A DNA stretch of 64,000 bases from Bryopsis sp. KO-2023 (taxonomy: Eukaryota; Chlorophyta; Ulvophyceae; Bryopsidales; Bryopsidaceae): contig BSYQ01000008.1 in the NCBI GenBank assembly GCA_030272585.1, positions 1,798,001 through 1,862,000 of the forward strand. Direction: 5' to 3'. The position numbers and the translations under genes were made by a program. Each line of letters begins with the position of its first letter. Positions within the stretch are counted from its first letter, which is position 1. The notes beneath the pieces were generated by a model. That model searched no databases, was not told where the DNA came from, and worked only from the letters and a program-made list of their open reading frames with translations. Below are positions 21,261 through 30,726 of the stretch, piece by piece.

Positions 21261-21577
21261 GCTGTAGCCTGAGCTACTGCAGTCTGAACTGGTTCCTTTC
21301 CCTCAACATTTCCTTCCACTCTAGTGGGTAAACTCACAGTGGCCTCTGTTTGTTTATCCACTCTCTTTTGAGACTGCTTTTTCTTTTGAATTAACACTCC
21401 TGGAGTGACCCCATCCAGTGTGTTTGCTTCCTGTTCTGTTGCAATAGGGGCTGCAACCACAGGTGTCTCTTGAACACCATCGTTTAGTGAGGCTGGTGTT
21501 TTTGTAGTGGGTTCTTTAATTTCAATATCATCTGGAGGCTTAGCTGACCCAACACTAGCCTCCTCTTTTAGTTTCCC
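21261..21577 (-). pseudogene. Outer family-1 pol, 5' stub
   Basis: Continues the pol frame after the outer frameshift site (21571-21577) for ~100 codons of Lys/Glu-rich linker and stops at the ACAGC duplication, where the inner element entered. The missing remainder is at 10011-13490. Confidence 0.85.
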
Positions 21578-23841
21578 TTCTTCAGGGCTTTCTGAGCTTG
21601 GGACAGTTTGGGACACTGTCTCACCCCATGCTCTGTGCTTCCACATAGAAAACACTTAAAGGATCCTCCCCTTGAGGGTCTAGATCCCATCTGACCTCTC
21701 TGTTGCACAGCTTTAACTGAGTTTGCTGCAAGAGATAGTTGTGGTGTTGCAGCAGCTATCACTGATGACATCTGTGTATTCCTTTGTCCAAATCTTCCCC
21801 TCCCTCTACCTCTGCCTCTAAAGCTGCTAGTAGTGCCACCTCTACTGCCTATAGTTGCAGAGAGTCTTTGAACTGTGAGGATGGCCTTATCCAGATCCCC
21901 ATCACACAGGGTCATAACCTGTGCTTGCATATTTCTATCTGAGAGCCCATCCACAAAGGCTGCATATCTTTCTTCTTGAGGTAGGTTGGGGAGTCTAAAC
22001 ATCAGCTTTCTGAAGAGCCTGATGTAGCCTAAGGCAGTTCCAGTCTGCCTTAGAGTTCTTAACTGTTTTCTGGCAGTCTCTATTAGGGAGACTGGCTCAA
22101 AAACATTCCTTAGTTCTTGAGTGAACTCTTGCCAGTTAGCATACTATGCTTTTTCCTGATTCATGATCTGTATATCCATCAGGTTTAACCAGCTAAGTGC
22201 ATCTCCCTGGAGATGTGACTGAAAACAGGATAACCAGTCTCTCTCTAAGATGTGTTGATTCTGCAACCATCTCTTCATTCCTAGTATCCATTCTGTTGCA
22301 GACATCCTTTCATCTCCTGTGAATTTCTCTGGGGGAGTGAGCTTAATCTGTTTGCTGTAAGGTCTATCAGGACCTTGTCCTGAACCTCCTGATGTGCCAC
22401 TAGGATCTCTATCAGGTGGTCCTCCTCCTGGGGGTCCTCCATCACCACCTCCACCACCACCTCCACCATTTCCTGGCCCTGGAAATCCAGATCCAGATGC
22501 TCGAGGCATGTTTGGCCTGTCTGGTCCATTTGGGCCATTTGATCCATTTGGATCCCCTGGATTTCCTCCAGGTGCACCACCACTAGGTGCTCTTTGACTT
22601 GTTAATTGCTCAAAGGGGTTTGGTGGTCTAATTCCCATGCCTGATGGTGCTGGGGTAGTGCCCACTGTAAATGTAGCTGGTGGAACTACAGTGGCTGGTA
22701 ACATGGACAATGTGGGTATTGATGATCCCATTGGAAGTGATTGTCCTGTGGTTAGGTCTATAAGACCCAAAGAAGAAGGTCCTGGGGGTAATGGAACTGC
22801 TGGAGTGGGTGGTAGTAACCCCACAGTTGCAGGTGCTCCATTAGTAACTGGTGGTAGCACCAGCTCTGCTGCTGAAGTAGGTTGAATTTCCTGTTCTTCT
22901 TGTCCCTCTGTACTCAGTCCTTCTGTGACTGTTTGCATCATATACACTGGGACTTCCAGTGGTTGTGTAGGCACAACTGATGCCTGTACATACTCCTTCA
23001 GCATTCTATCCATTGTGTGCTTAAGAGATAGCTCTTCTTTCTGTCTAGCTTCTCTTTCTCTTTCCACTAGTACAAGGGCTGTTTGTTCCTCTTTTTGGAC
23101 TTGTCCTTTCACTGCTTGCAATTCAGAATACAAATCTTGCATTTGTTTCTGATAAGTTTGCTGGAACATTCCTTGTTCCTGATGCATTTGTTCTTCCTTC
23201 TGCACTTGTCCCTTAACTGTCTGCAGTTCGGAAAACAAGTCTTGCATCTGCTTATTCTGTACAGTCTGATGAGATTGCTGGAACAGCCCCTGTTCCTGTT
23301 GCATCTGATCTTTCAGATATGCAATACTCTGTGCATGAGATTTTCCTGTTTCCAGGATTTCTTCTCTCAACTGTGCATAATGTGTACTCAGTTGCTCTTG
23401 CACATCAGTCACAAATGACTGCTTCATTGACTGTAGATGGTCTGTAAGCTGTGCTAGCTTTTCTGTCGTTGACTCGACATTCTGTCGCAGAACGACCTGG
23501 AGGTCGTTGACTTCAGTTTCGACCCTTTGCTGACTTTCTTGAGTTCGATGAACGAACTCACGGAGACCTTGAATATTTTGCTCCGTCTTTTGGTCGACAG
23601 CCACTATGGCTTTTTCCATGTCTGTATGAACAGTTTGGAAGGAACTTTTCAAGTCCGTTGCTACTGTTTCGCGCCAGACTGCAAGCTGAGCTTGCAGCTG
23701 ACCTCCTCCTTCAGAACCAGACTCCGTCCGGTTTATCTGAATGTTCTGCGTGTTGTGAACAACCTGCATAGCAGACTCGTCCATAGTGGAGTCTTCAAAA
23801 GCCACCATCTGGCTTCCTGATCCACTTGGTATTAACGCCAT
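21568..23841 (-). pseudogene. gag: Outer family-1 gag with a nonsense codon
   Basis: Same coiled coil, Gly/Pro linker, capsid and CCHC order as the inner Gag. A GAG-to-TAG change at 22144-22146 truncates it after residue 565, inside the capsid-like domain; the frame reopens at once and runs to the normal end at 21568. The product would lack the C-terminal capsid part, the zinc knuckle and the frameshift site. Confidence 0.92.
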
Positions 23842-24239
23842 ACTGTGTGCCTCTGACTTTCAGTTGACTTTCCGACAGTTACTGTCAACAGTAGACTGTT
23901 GACTTTTCCCTCACTGCCTTTACGTCCAAACGTTTAACGACAAACTCCCAGCGACTAAGCTACCAGTTTTGTGGCCTCCCCGCCACACAACGACAGTTAC
24001 AGGATAACCTTTTTCCTGTCGTCTGTTTCTGGGTACCACACAAACTGCTGTCGGACACCCTCTTTTTCGTGCGAACCTTTTCGCGGGTGTGTTTGTTTTT
24101 CCGACAGAACTAGTAAAAGTCCCCTCACTGTATAACTAGCGACCAGGCGTATAACCGTCCGCCGATATACCTTGCACGTCAGTGGCTTAGTGCACTAACG
24201 CTTCCTGAGTTGACTTTCTCCGCCAGAGTTCGAGTCCGA

Positions 24240-24251
24240 GCTCCGAAACCA
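24240..24251 (-). promoter_or_regulatory. Primer-binding site, outer family-1 element
   Basis: TGGTTTCGGAGC on the minus strand, in the same context as the inner copy. Confidence 0.8.
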
Positions 24252-24255
24252 AAAA

Positions 24256-24776
24256 TGTTACGCGAGGCGCTCCGTACGCCGACGCACTTCCGTGTAAAGA
24301 GTGAGAGAGGGTGGCGGCTGAGTTCCACAGGGTCACACAAAATCGAATCGAGTCGCACACGGGGTCCACAGTTGCACTCACAGAATTACTGACAAGCAAG
24401 GTTACATCAAGCGTCCCATCCTTTTAACTCCCGTTCGACTTTTCCGAGGGTGACTAACCACCCGTAACACTCCCACTACCCTGACTCACAGCCGCCAGTT
24501 CTACTACTGACTCACTCACACACTCACACACAGGCCCAGACCAAAGCACGTTCCCACTCAGACTCAAACCCGAGACCTTCGCCTCGCGAGTCTCACTTTA
24601 GTTGATCGAACCACTGTCTTGACCAGGTGCTCTTGCGGTGGTTTCCTCGCTGTAGTTCGGTAGTATCTCCTCAGGGGAATGCTGTCATCTACCGGGGATG
24701 CATCTGACGCTTCACAGACGTCAGATGCATGACGCCTTTGACGTCTGACGTCCCTGGACGTCAGCAGCTGGTATCA
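24256..24776 (-). repeat. LTR, outer family-1 element, 5' copy
   Basis: 521 bp; one visible difference from 9234-9754. It ends TATCA directly before CTGAC. Confidence 0.95.
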
Positions 24777-24781
24777 CTGAC
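24777..24781. repeat. Target-site duplication CTGAC of the outer Ty3 element (right copy)
   Basis: Pairs with 9229-9233. Confidence 0.92.
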
Positions 24782-27375
24782 AGCAGCGCCCCAATGACTG
24801 ACTTGAATGAAGATGGCTTCGATGAATCGATGATTATCTCTTTCAACAATGTGCATGCATACTCCAATGCAACTACATCCACATCATCCACATGGAAAAT
24901 CTATATATTTTCAACATGAAAAAAATAAATAAAAACAAAACCATTCAACCATTCATTGTTAAAACACAACCAGCCAATCAACCACAAACTTTAAAAATTC
25001 AGATTTCCCAAATCAAATGTAACGATTGTTTTTATTAGACATCCTTACAAATATTTACTTATTTCTTCTGTATATATATATACTACCTTAATTTATTTCC
25101 ATACCACTTTTTAAAAAAATAAAAAATAGTACCTGTGTTTAATAACAAAAAGTTACCTGGATGATTGCATCCACATGTCCGACCAGCATGGGCCTCCACT
25201 GATCGATTCCCATAGTAAGTATTTGAATGGCACCCCTTGCCTAAGCAATAACAGAAAATTAAGGGTTTTCAACATTTTTTTTTCATTTTTTTTTCCTTTC
25301 AACTCTTTCTTTCGTCTATGAATTTCAGACTGAATTCACTTCAATACTTTGAATTTACAATCGTTCCACTTTAAAACTCTTGAGTATTTTTTTTTAATTT
25401 TTTTTATATATTTCAATACACTTATGATGCAATCTTTTTAACATACCCAGATTTTGTTTGGAGCTCAAAGAAAAATGCAGAAAAATGAAAAGTGAAGTTT
25501 CGACCCTTTCCCCCTCCCCTTGTTCTTTTATTTCCTTTTTCTCTTTTTTTTTCTTTTTTTACAAGAATGAAATCGCTATGGAAAAAAAAAGAAAATTAAA
25601 TCGCTTCCGAGAAAAAGAATAGATTTTTTTTTTCATACCTGAGTGTGTCAATGACATGTGGTGGTGATTTTGCCTCACAGCTGATTTGTTTTGCCAGACA
25701 TCCAGGGGATGTGCCTGTTGCATATGCATTTTTATCAATAACCTACCTCAATTTCCAACTAGGATGTTGAGAATGAGGATGTTTGTGTGTGTTTTTTCCA
25801 GGTGGAAATAAAAATAAATAAATAAATAAACAGCAAAATTATGAATTTAAAAACAAAAATTTACTGGAAAGGTCTTAATTCTCCAAAAAAAAAAGGAAAA
25901 GAAAGACAAGTCGAACTCGACTAAAATACACGAGTGGCCGAATTCCCATTTTTTTTCAAGTATATATAAAGAAATTCATCAAGGTTTTTATTACTAGATT
26001 TTTTTTTTTCGACCCTTTTCGAATCCTCACCCTTTTGCTCTCCACCAAACGCGTCTTTGGCGAGAGGGGACAATTTCTTTTCGCGTCGTTTTTAACCTCT
26101 CTATATCTGTTCGATATGAGGATCAGGGACATCGCGACGCTGTCTGGCAGACACCCACTTTTACACAGATGTTTGACCATCTCTTCCAAAGACACCATTT
26201 CCTCCACAGTCACACCCACCGTCAGTCCGATCAAATTGTTTGCTGTCACCAGGGGATCTCCTGATGTTCCTGTTGGATTTTCAGAATCCTCATCTGACCA
26301 AGGTCATTAAAAAAATAAAGAAATGAGAAAATGAGAAAAAAAAACACTGATTGTGTTTGTTTTTTTTGTTTTTTTTTTTTTAAACACTAGTTCTGAAGCC
26401 ATTTTTGTTTTTGAATCTGATTTTTTTTGGTTTATTTTTTGCAACTCATTAACAGAAAAAAAAAATTAAAAAATTGTGTTTCACATAAATTCTTCGAGGC
26501 TTTTTTTTCTTTTTTCTTGAATTCAAAATGAGATTAAAACCCTTTTCCATGCAAAGTTTGAAAAACTCACTCTTCTTAATTTTATTTTTTTTCAATTAAA
26601 GTGTTATATTATTTCGCACTCACCAGGACTGTCGATGTGAATGTCTATGAAAGCGTCAATGACTTTTGACTGAATGGATTTATCCATGCTGAATATCAAA
26701 GTCAACATTGTTCTGACCGCATCATCCAGCCCTTCGATTTCGAACTACGAAAAAAAAAGGAAAAAAAAAATAAGACAGAAAAAAAAAGCCAATGCAATAC
26801 GTATGTTTCTATAAAATTCTGTTTTCACTTTCTTTGCCCAGATTTCAAAAATGGGTTGTCTTTTTCTTTCAGCAGCGTGATGGCAGCTTTCTGAATGAAG
26901 GCCGCCTTGTCTGACAGGTGTCGATAGCCCGCTTCTGCCAGCGCAACGTAGTGGTCTATCGGAATCACTTTGCTTTGCACCAGCATCGTCCACACTCCAA
27001 AAGTCCGAGCCCTGTGTGAAGGGTTTCATGTTCACCCGTTAGCATGGTGCTTTCAAATCTTTTCGGGTGCGGGGAAAAAAAAAGCTAAAAAAGCTAAAAA
27101 AGCAAACACAAAAAAAACACGAAAAAAAACAAAAAAACTGAACCAAGAAAAACAGGAAAAAAAAATATACACAAACAAACAAAATGAAAGTAAACACAAA
27201 ATGAACCAAAAAAAAGCAGAAAAAAAAACAATTTATAAACCCCCCAAAAAATGAAAAAAAGAGAAATAAACCGAAAAAAAAACAAACAAACAAAATGAAA
27301 TAGAATAGAATGCTGCACGAGCGAACCCCCCTACCTCGTGTATGGGCGGACATCCAGGAACCTGTCCATCAGTCC
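24777..27375 (-). pseudogene. Condensin complex subunit 1 (CAP-D2)-like gene fragment captured by the CACTA element
   Basis: CAP-D2 is the HEAT-repeat subunit of condensin I that helps compact mitotic chromosomes. Minus-strand exons read by eye: 27375-27335 (LMDRFLDVRPYTR), 27011-26829 (ARTFGVWTMLVQSKV...DNPF), 26744-26624 (FEIEGLDDAVRTMLTLIFS), 26293-26031 (NNLIGLTVGVTVEEMVSLEE), 25240-25157 (ARGAIQILTMG) and 24900-24777, which continues at 9228 beyond the retrotransposon. Together with 8864-8789 they cover about 300 residues of the central HEAT region, against ~1,300 in the family. No N-terminal exons are seen upstream. The only GT donor after the second exon leaves phase 2 while the conserved frame of the next exon needs phase 0, a probable frame break. 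It is truncated at both ends and inside a transposon, so very probably non-functional. Confidence 0.75.
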
Positions 27376-27723
27376 CTAGCGCCCTGTTCTGAAACCTCAA
27401 GCTCCGCTCAACATCCACCACCCCCTTTTCTGAACACCCCATGAGCCTGCTTTCGTTAAACACCACATGGCCCAGCGCCGAAACAAGAGAACTCCTGATC
27501 GTGTGGACCGAACACTCCCAACAAGGCGTCCCAAGCTTCGGGACACATGTAGTCGAGGTACGATAAACTTGACGAAGGGGGAAAACACCTGCGGAGCGTT
27601 TGTGCGGTTTACTAAAGCGGGGTTGGTTTCTGTAAAGCTATTTTGGGATGTGGCTGCCCCGATGTCCGACGAGTAGCGGTGGTGGCAGTAGCGGACATGG
27701 GAGTAGCGATTATGGGGCGACAC
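27376..27723. other. CACTA interior without recognised coding
   Basis: No further condensin exon and no transposase motif seen. Confidence 0.45.
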
Positions 27724-27974
27724 CCTCTGTGCGGGGTTACTGTTCTGTGCGGGGCTGACTGTGCGGGGTTGATTTCAGCGGTTTCATCCGTCGCTGACGA
27801 CTTCGTCAGCGACGGCGTTTTCCGGCCCCAGATCGTCACAGGAATGCCTGGGAGTCGAACCCAGGTATTTCCGACCATTTCCTTTCACTGCCGCGTCGGT
27901 TTTCGCGACTTCGATTTTCGGCGGAAGTCGACGGTGATTTTACTACCCCGCACAGAGCGGGTTTTCCCATAGTG
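27724..27974. repeat. CACTA right subterminal region and terminal inverted repeat
   Basis: Three GTGCGGGG copies near 27731-27772 and one CCCCGCAC near 27948 flank a perfect 13-bp hairpin (27788-27815, CCGTCGCTGACGA and its complement, CT loop). The terminal TTCCCATAGTG mirrors the left end. A T-arm-like palindrome (GGGAGTCGAACCC, about 27850-27862) also lies here. Confidence 0.8.
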
Positions 27975-28019
27975 CAAAATTGCTAGCAAACCATGATTTA
28001 GGAATACACTGTACACTTG

Positions 28020-28182
28020 TTTTTGAATGAATATTGTTCAAAACTGAGTGGACATTATCCTCCAAAGCATCAAAGGCTGGAAATCTGATGCATATGCTGG
28101 TTTTTGAATTAATATTGTTCAAAACTGGAGTGGACATTATCCTCCAAAGCATCAAAGGCTGGAAATTTGATGCATATGCTGG
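28020..28182. repeat. Two-copy tandem repeat (~82 bp)
   Basis: 28020-28100 and 28101-28182 are near-identical (start TTTTTGAATGAATATTGTTC, end ATGCATATGCTGG), 45 bp outside the CACTA right end. The rest of 27978-28903 shows no gene. Confidence 0.9.
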
Positions 28183-28903
28183 TAACAGTAAAACGTTCAA
28201 TTAATGCATAATGCCGACGTGTCTTTTTGCTTCAGCGCAGAAAAATTTCACAGATCCCAGATATATCCAAACAAATCACTACACAGAAAATCCATTGCCC
28301 CCCCTGATACCAGAGACTCCACACTGGAATGGACTAGCAGGCGATGGAGATGCATGTTAATATTCGCTGTATGAATATGAGCTAAACCAGGCTCATTTTT
28401 TTCTTTGGTTTGGTTTGGTTTGAAAAAACCTCCAAGGAGAAAGTGGTGTGCAAAGCATCAGAAAATTCTAGAAAAAAATAGTCACAGTAAATCAACGGGT
28501 CCTATCCTTTCATTTTTTCCCCACCCCTTTTTTTCGTCCCTCACAGTCGAAATCTCGATCACAACAAAAGCAATGAAAAAAAAATCCCAGGGGCAGACTC
28601 GAAAAAAAGGCCAGACGAAATTTCGATCACAGTCTTGCATTTGCATATGCATCCGCTCACCAGCAAACATATAAAAAAAAGTCAAATCCCCCCAACCCCA
28701 CTTCGTGAAGATGCTCACTGTCTGACCCTAACGAGCGATCAATTCTCCGGCGCGTTCAACAATACACAAAGTATCATCTTCGCAAAATACATCTTGCAAA
28801 AAAATAACAAAATAAAACAAAATAAAAGAATCATTAACGAAACAGTGAGTGTGGATCCACTGCACTCATCAGTGAGTGGTATTCTTCATCCTCAGATTTT
28901 ATT

Positions 28904-30162
28904 TCATTTGTCGCCAGTGCGTTTTGGAGTGATGGCAACGACTTCAGCGTCAGACTCAGCAACCCCGGTGCTCTTTGGAGCGATGGGGATGAATGTAGCA
29001 GGTTCTGGAGCTTCGGTCTTGACTGGGGCGGCAACCACCACCTTCTTGGGTGCAGGCGCAGAAATTACGATTTTCTTCGGAGCCACCAATGGGGTCTTGA
29101 TTCCTGCATTTTAACGTCAACGAAAATTGCTATTGGTCAGCCATAAGAAAAGGCTTTTTTTAAAGAGATGGAAAAAAGGTCAGGCTGGACTAGACCGCCA
29201 ACACAAAACATGATCGTTTGGATAGATATTTCCAGCGAGGTACCAGCTGGAAGAGTTGGAGATGGCGGCGGCGGCATTGGTGTTGGGGATGGAGTGGGGG
29301 ATGGTGGTTTTCGAGATGAAGATCCTTGACCACCACCACCACCACCTCCCAATGAACCACCAGCCAATTCACGCAAGAAGAACGCTTTCGCAAAAATCTG
29401 GCTCTTCACAACGGGCTCCACTGGTTTCTCCTCGTCGACTCCAGGGCAAGTCAGCTTTCCAGCCACAGGAACATTGCACCGCTCGAGCCTGCCGATTCAG
29501 ATCGCCACCAGAGGGAGTTCAAAAACAATGTCGTCAACAATAATCACCAACAACAATCTAAGAAAGAACTCGACTCACATGCCAACGTAGTCCGAGGGCT
29601 TGACGCCGTTGTGACCAGAAACGCCCATCAGCAGAGTTGAGAAGAATTCCGCATTGCACAGACCTGTCGAAACAAAGTTGTATCAATGAGAAGGGTTCGA
29701 AAGGTGGACTCCATTCCGTAAGAATCGCATGCCCTCAAGCGCATCACCAGTGCTTACAGAATTCAGCACGTCCTCCTTCTCCGAACAGCCCGCGTACCTG
29801 ATCGTTCAAAGAAACAACGAAATCGATTCGTCAAAAGAGTCCAAAGCAAAACTTGAACGAACCTGCCAACGAGATACGCAAAAGAATTCAAGCCGCCCGT
29901 GGGACGAATTACCTGATCGCAGCACGATGCCCTCCCCGTTGAATCGACACACGCTTGAGCTTTGAGGTCGTCACCCAAACTCGCCAAGGAAGCATCGCAA
30001 GCCTCGAAGCTGGGCGCTTCGCCCGCTTGGGCCAAGCCTACCACACCTGTGATGCCAAAGAGTACGTCAACACTCAAGCCTGGTGAATGTGGAAATCCTC
30101 AGCGCAGCCGCCATACGAAAGAACTCACAAGCGAGGACGATCAACGCTGCAACTGGCGACAT
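28904..30162 (-). CDS. Secreted lipid-transfer-type protein with 8-cysteine motif and Pro/Ala-rich tail
   Basis: Six exons: 30162-30129, 30079-29913, 29797-29758, 29663-29579, 29488-29244, 29103-28904; all phases close and give 256 aa. The N-terminus (MSPVAALIVLACLSVDVLFG) is a signal peptide. The mature part has the order C, C, CC, CxC, C, C (CDAS, QACVD, SCCDQ, FCLC, ERCNV, LTCPG), which is the plant nsLTP/2S-albumin signature: four disulphides around a lipid-holding helical bundle. A seven-Gly run, a PPSPTPSPTP stretch and a Lys/Ala/Pro-rich tail follow, as in hybrid or wall-associated LTPs. I see no C-terminal GPI signal. Five introns is many for this family. It shares a ~560-bp upstream region with the divergent transporter gene. 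Confidence 0.75.
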
Positions 30163-30726
30163 GATGAGAAGGGTTGTTGGGAGGACGTTTTGGTGAACGG
30201 AGAGCTGTGTGTATTGGGTTGAGCGCTTTGGGTGTTTTAAATGCCTTCTGCACGCCGCCCTAGTTTTTATGATGCGACCGGGAGGGGTTTGATTTCAAGC
30301 CGAGGAAGCTTTCGACTCTCACTTGTGCTGACAGCTGCTGTTTGTCCAATATTGGAGCGGTAGGTGGATTCTTCGTTTGTGACCGTCCCTTGTTCATTGC
30401 ATCCCAAACTCACGCACCCAAGTGGGAGAACTTACTCTTTGTGTGTTTGTCTCTTTTGTCTTTACTTTGTTTTGCGTTTCTTCAAGTGGTGATCGTCTTT
30501 TGAGGGTTTTTTCCTTGGATTTTGGAAAGCTTTTGGGTGGTTTCTTTAGAGGGTGGTCACATTTGTATTTTTCCGGCGTTGTGGGAGAGGATGGCCTCGT
30601 TTTTTTGCCTTAATGTAACTTTTGTTTTTGGTTTGTCTGTTCATTTTTTTTCCTTTATTTGATCTGCTTGGGATGCGATAGATAAAGTTTCCCCCATTTC
30701 AATCGGCTTAAAAAAGAGTACTGAGG
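30163..30726. promoter_or_regulatory. Shared divergent promoter region
   Basis: 564 bp between the start codons of the lipid-transfer-type gene and the transporter gene. No coding signal. A TTTAAA element lies ~75 bp upstream of the minus-strand start. Shared regulation is inference. Confidence 0.4.

Larger units (their letters stand above)
9234..24776 (-). mobile_element. Outer Ty3/gypsy chromovirus (family 1), interrupted by a second copy of itself
   Basis: Minus-strand element with LTRs at 24256-24776 (5') and 9234-9754 (3'), both 521 bp with one visible difference (9528 A versus 24550 G). Its order is LTR, PBS, gag, start of pol, then the inner element (13491-21260), then the rest of pol and LTR. 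Its gag has a nonsense codon at 22144-22146 and its pol is split, so this copy is inactive. The purine-rich stretch before the 3' LTR (complement of about 9755-9772, AGGGGGGAGG) is the probable polypurine tract. It sits in an exon of the captured condensin fragment. Confidence 0.92.
7823..27974. mobile_element. Non-autonomous CACTA (En/Spm-type) DNA transposon carrying host-gene exons
   Basis: The left end starts CACTATGGGAA at 7823. The right end at 27974 is its inverted complement (TTCCCATAGTG), and both then lead into TCTGTGCGGGGT. A 3-bp duplication, CAA, flanks the element (7820-7822 and 27975-27977). CACTA termini, 3-bp duplication and a subterminal array of one short motif in both orientations are the hallmarks of the CACTA superfamily. 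I see no transposase, so it is non-autonomous. Subtracting the retrotransposon nest (9229-24776) leaves about 4.6 kb, which contains minus-strand exons of a condensin CAP-D2-like gene. This fits gene-fragment capture (Pack-CACTA), although the source gene is not in the window. Confidence 0.85.

Noticed and set aside
9234..24776. A retroelement with four LTRs formed by unequal recombination
   Set aside because: The exact ACAGC duplication at 13486-13490 and 21261-21265 and pair-specific LTR bases show insertion of a second element.
25640..25740. Possible extra condensin exon (DKNAYATGTSPGCLAKQ frame)
   Set aside because: It has no similarity to CAP-D2 and its phase does not fit the flanking exons, while 26031 and 25240 join in phase without it.
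27842..27872. tRNA gene from the GGGAGTCGAACCC palindrome
   Set aside because: Only a T-arm-like hairpin is present; no matching acceptor strand, D arm or anticodon arm at the right distance.
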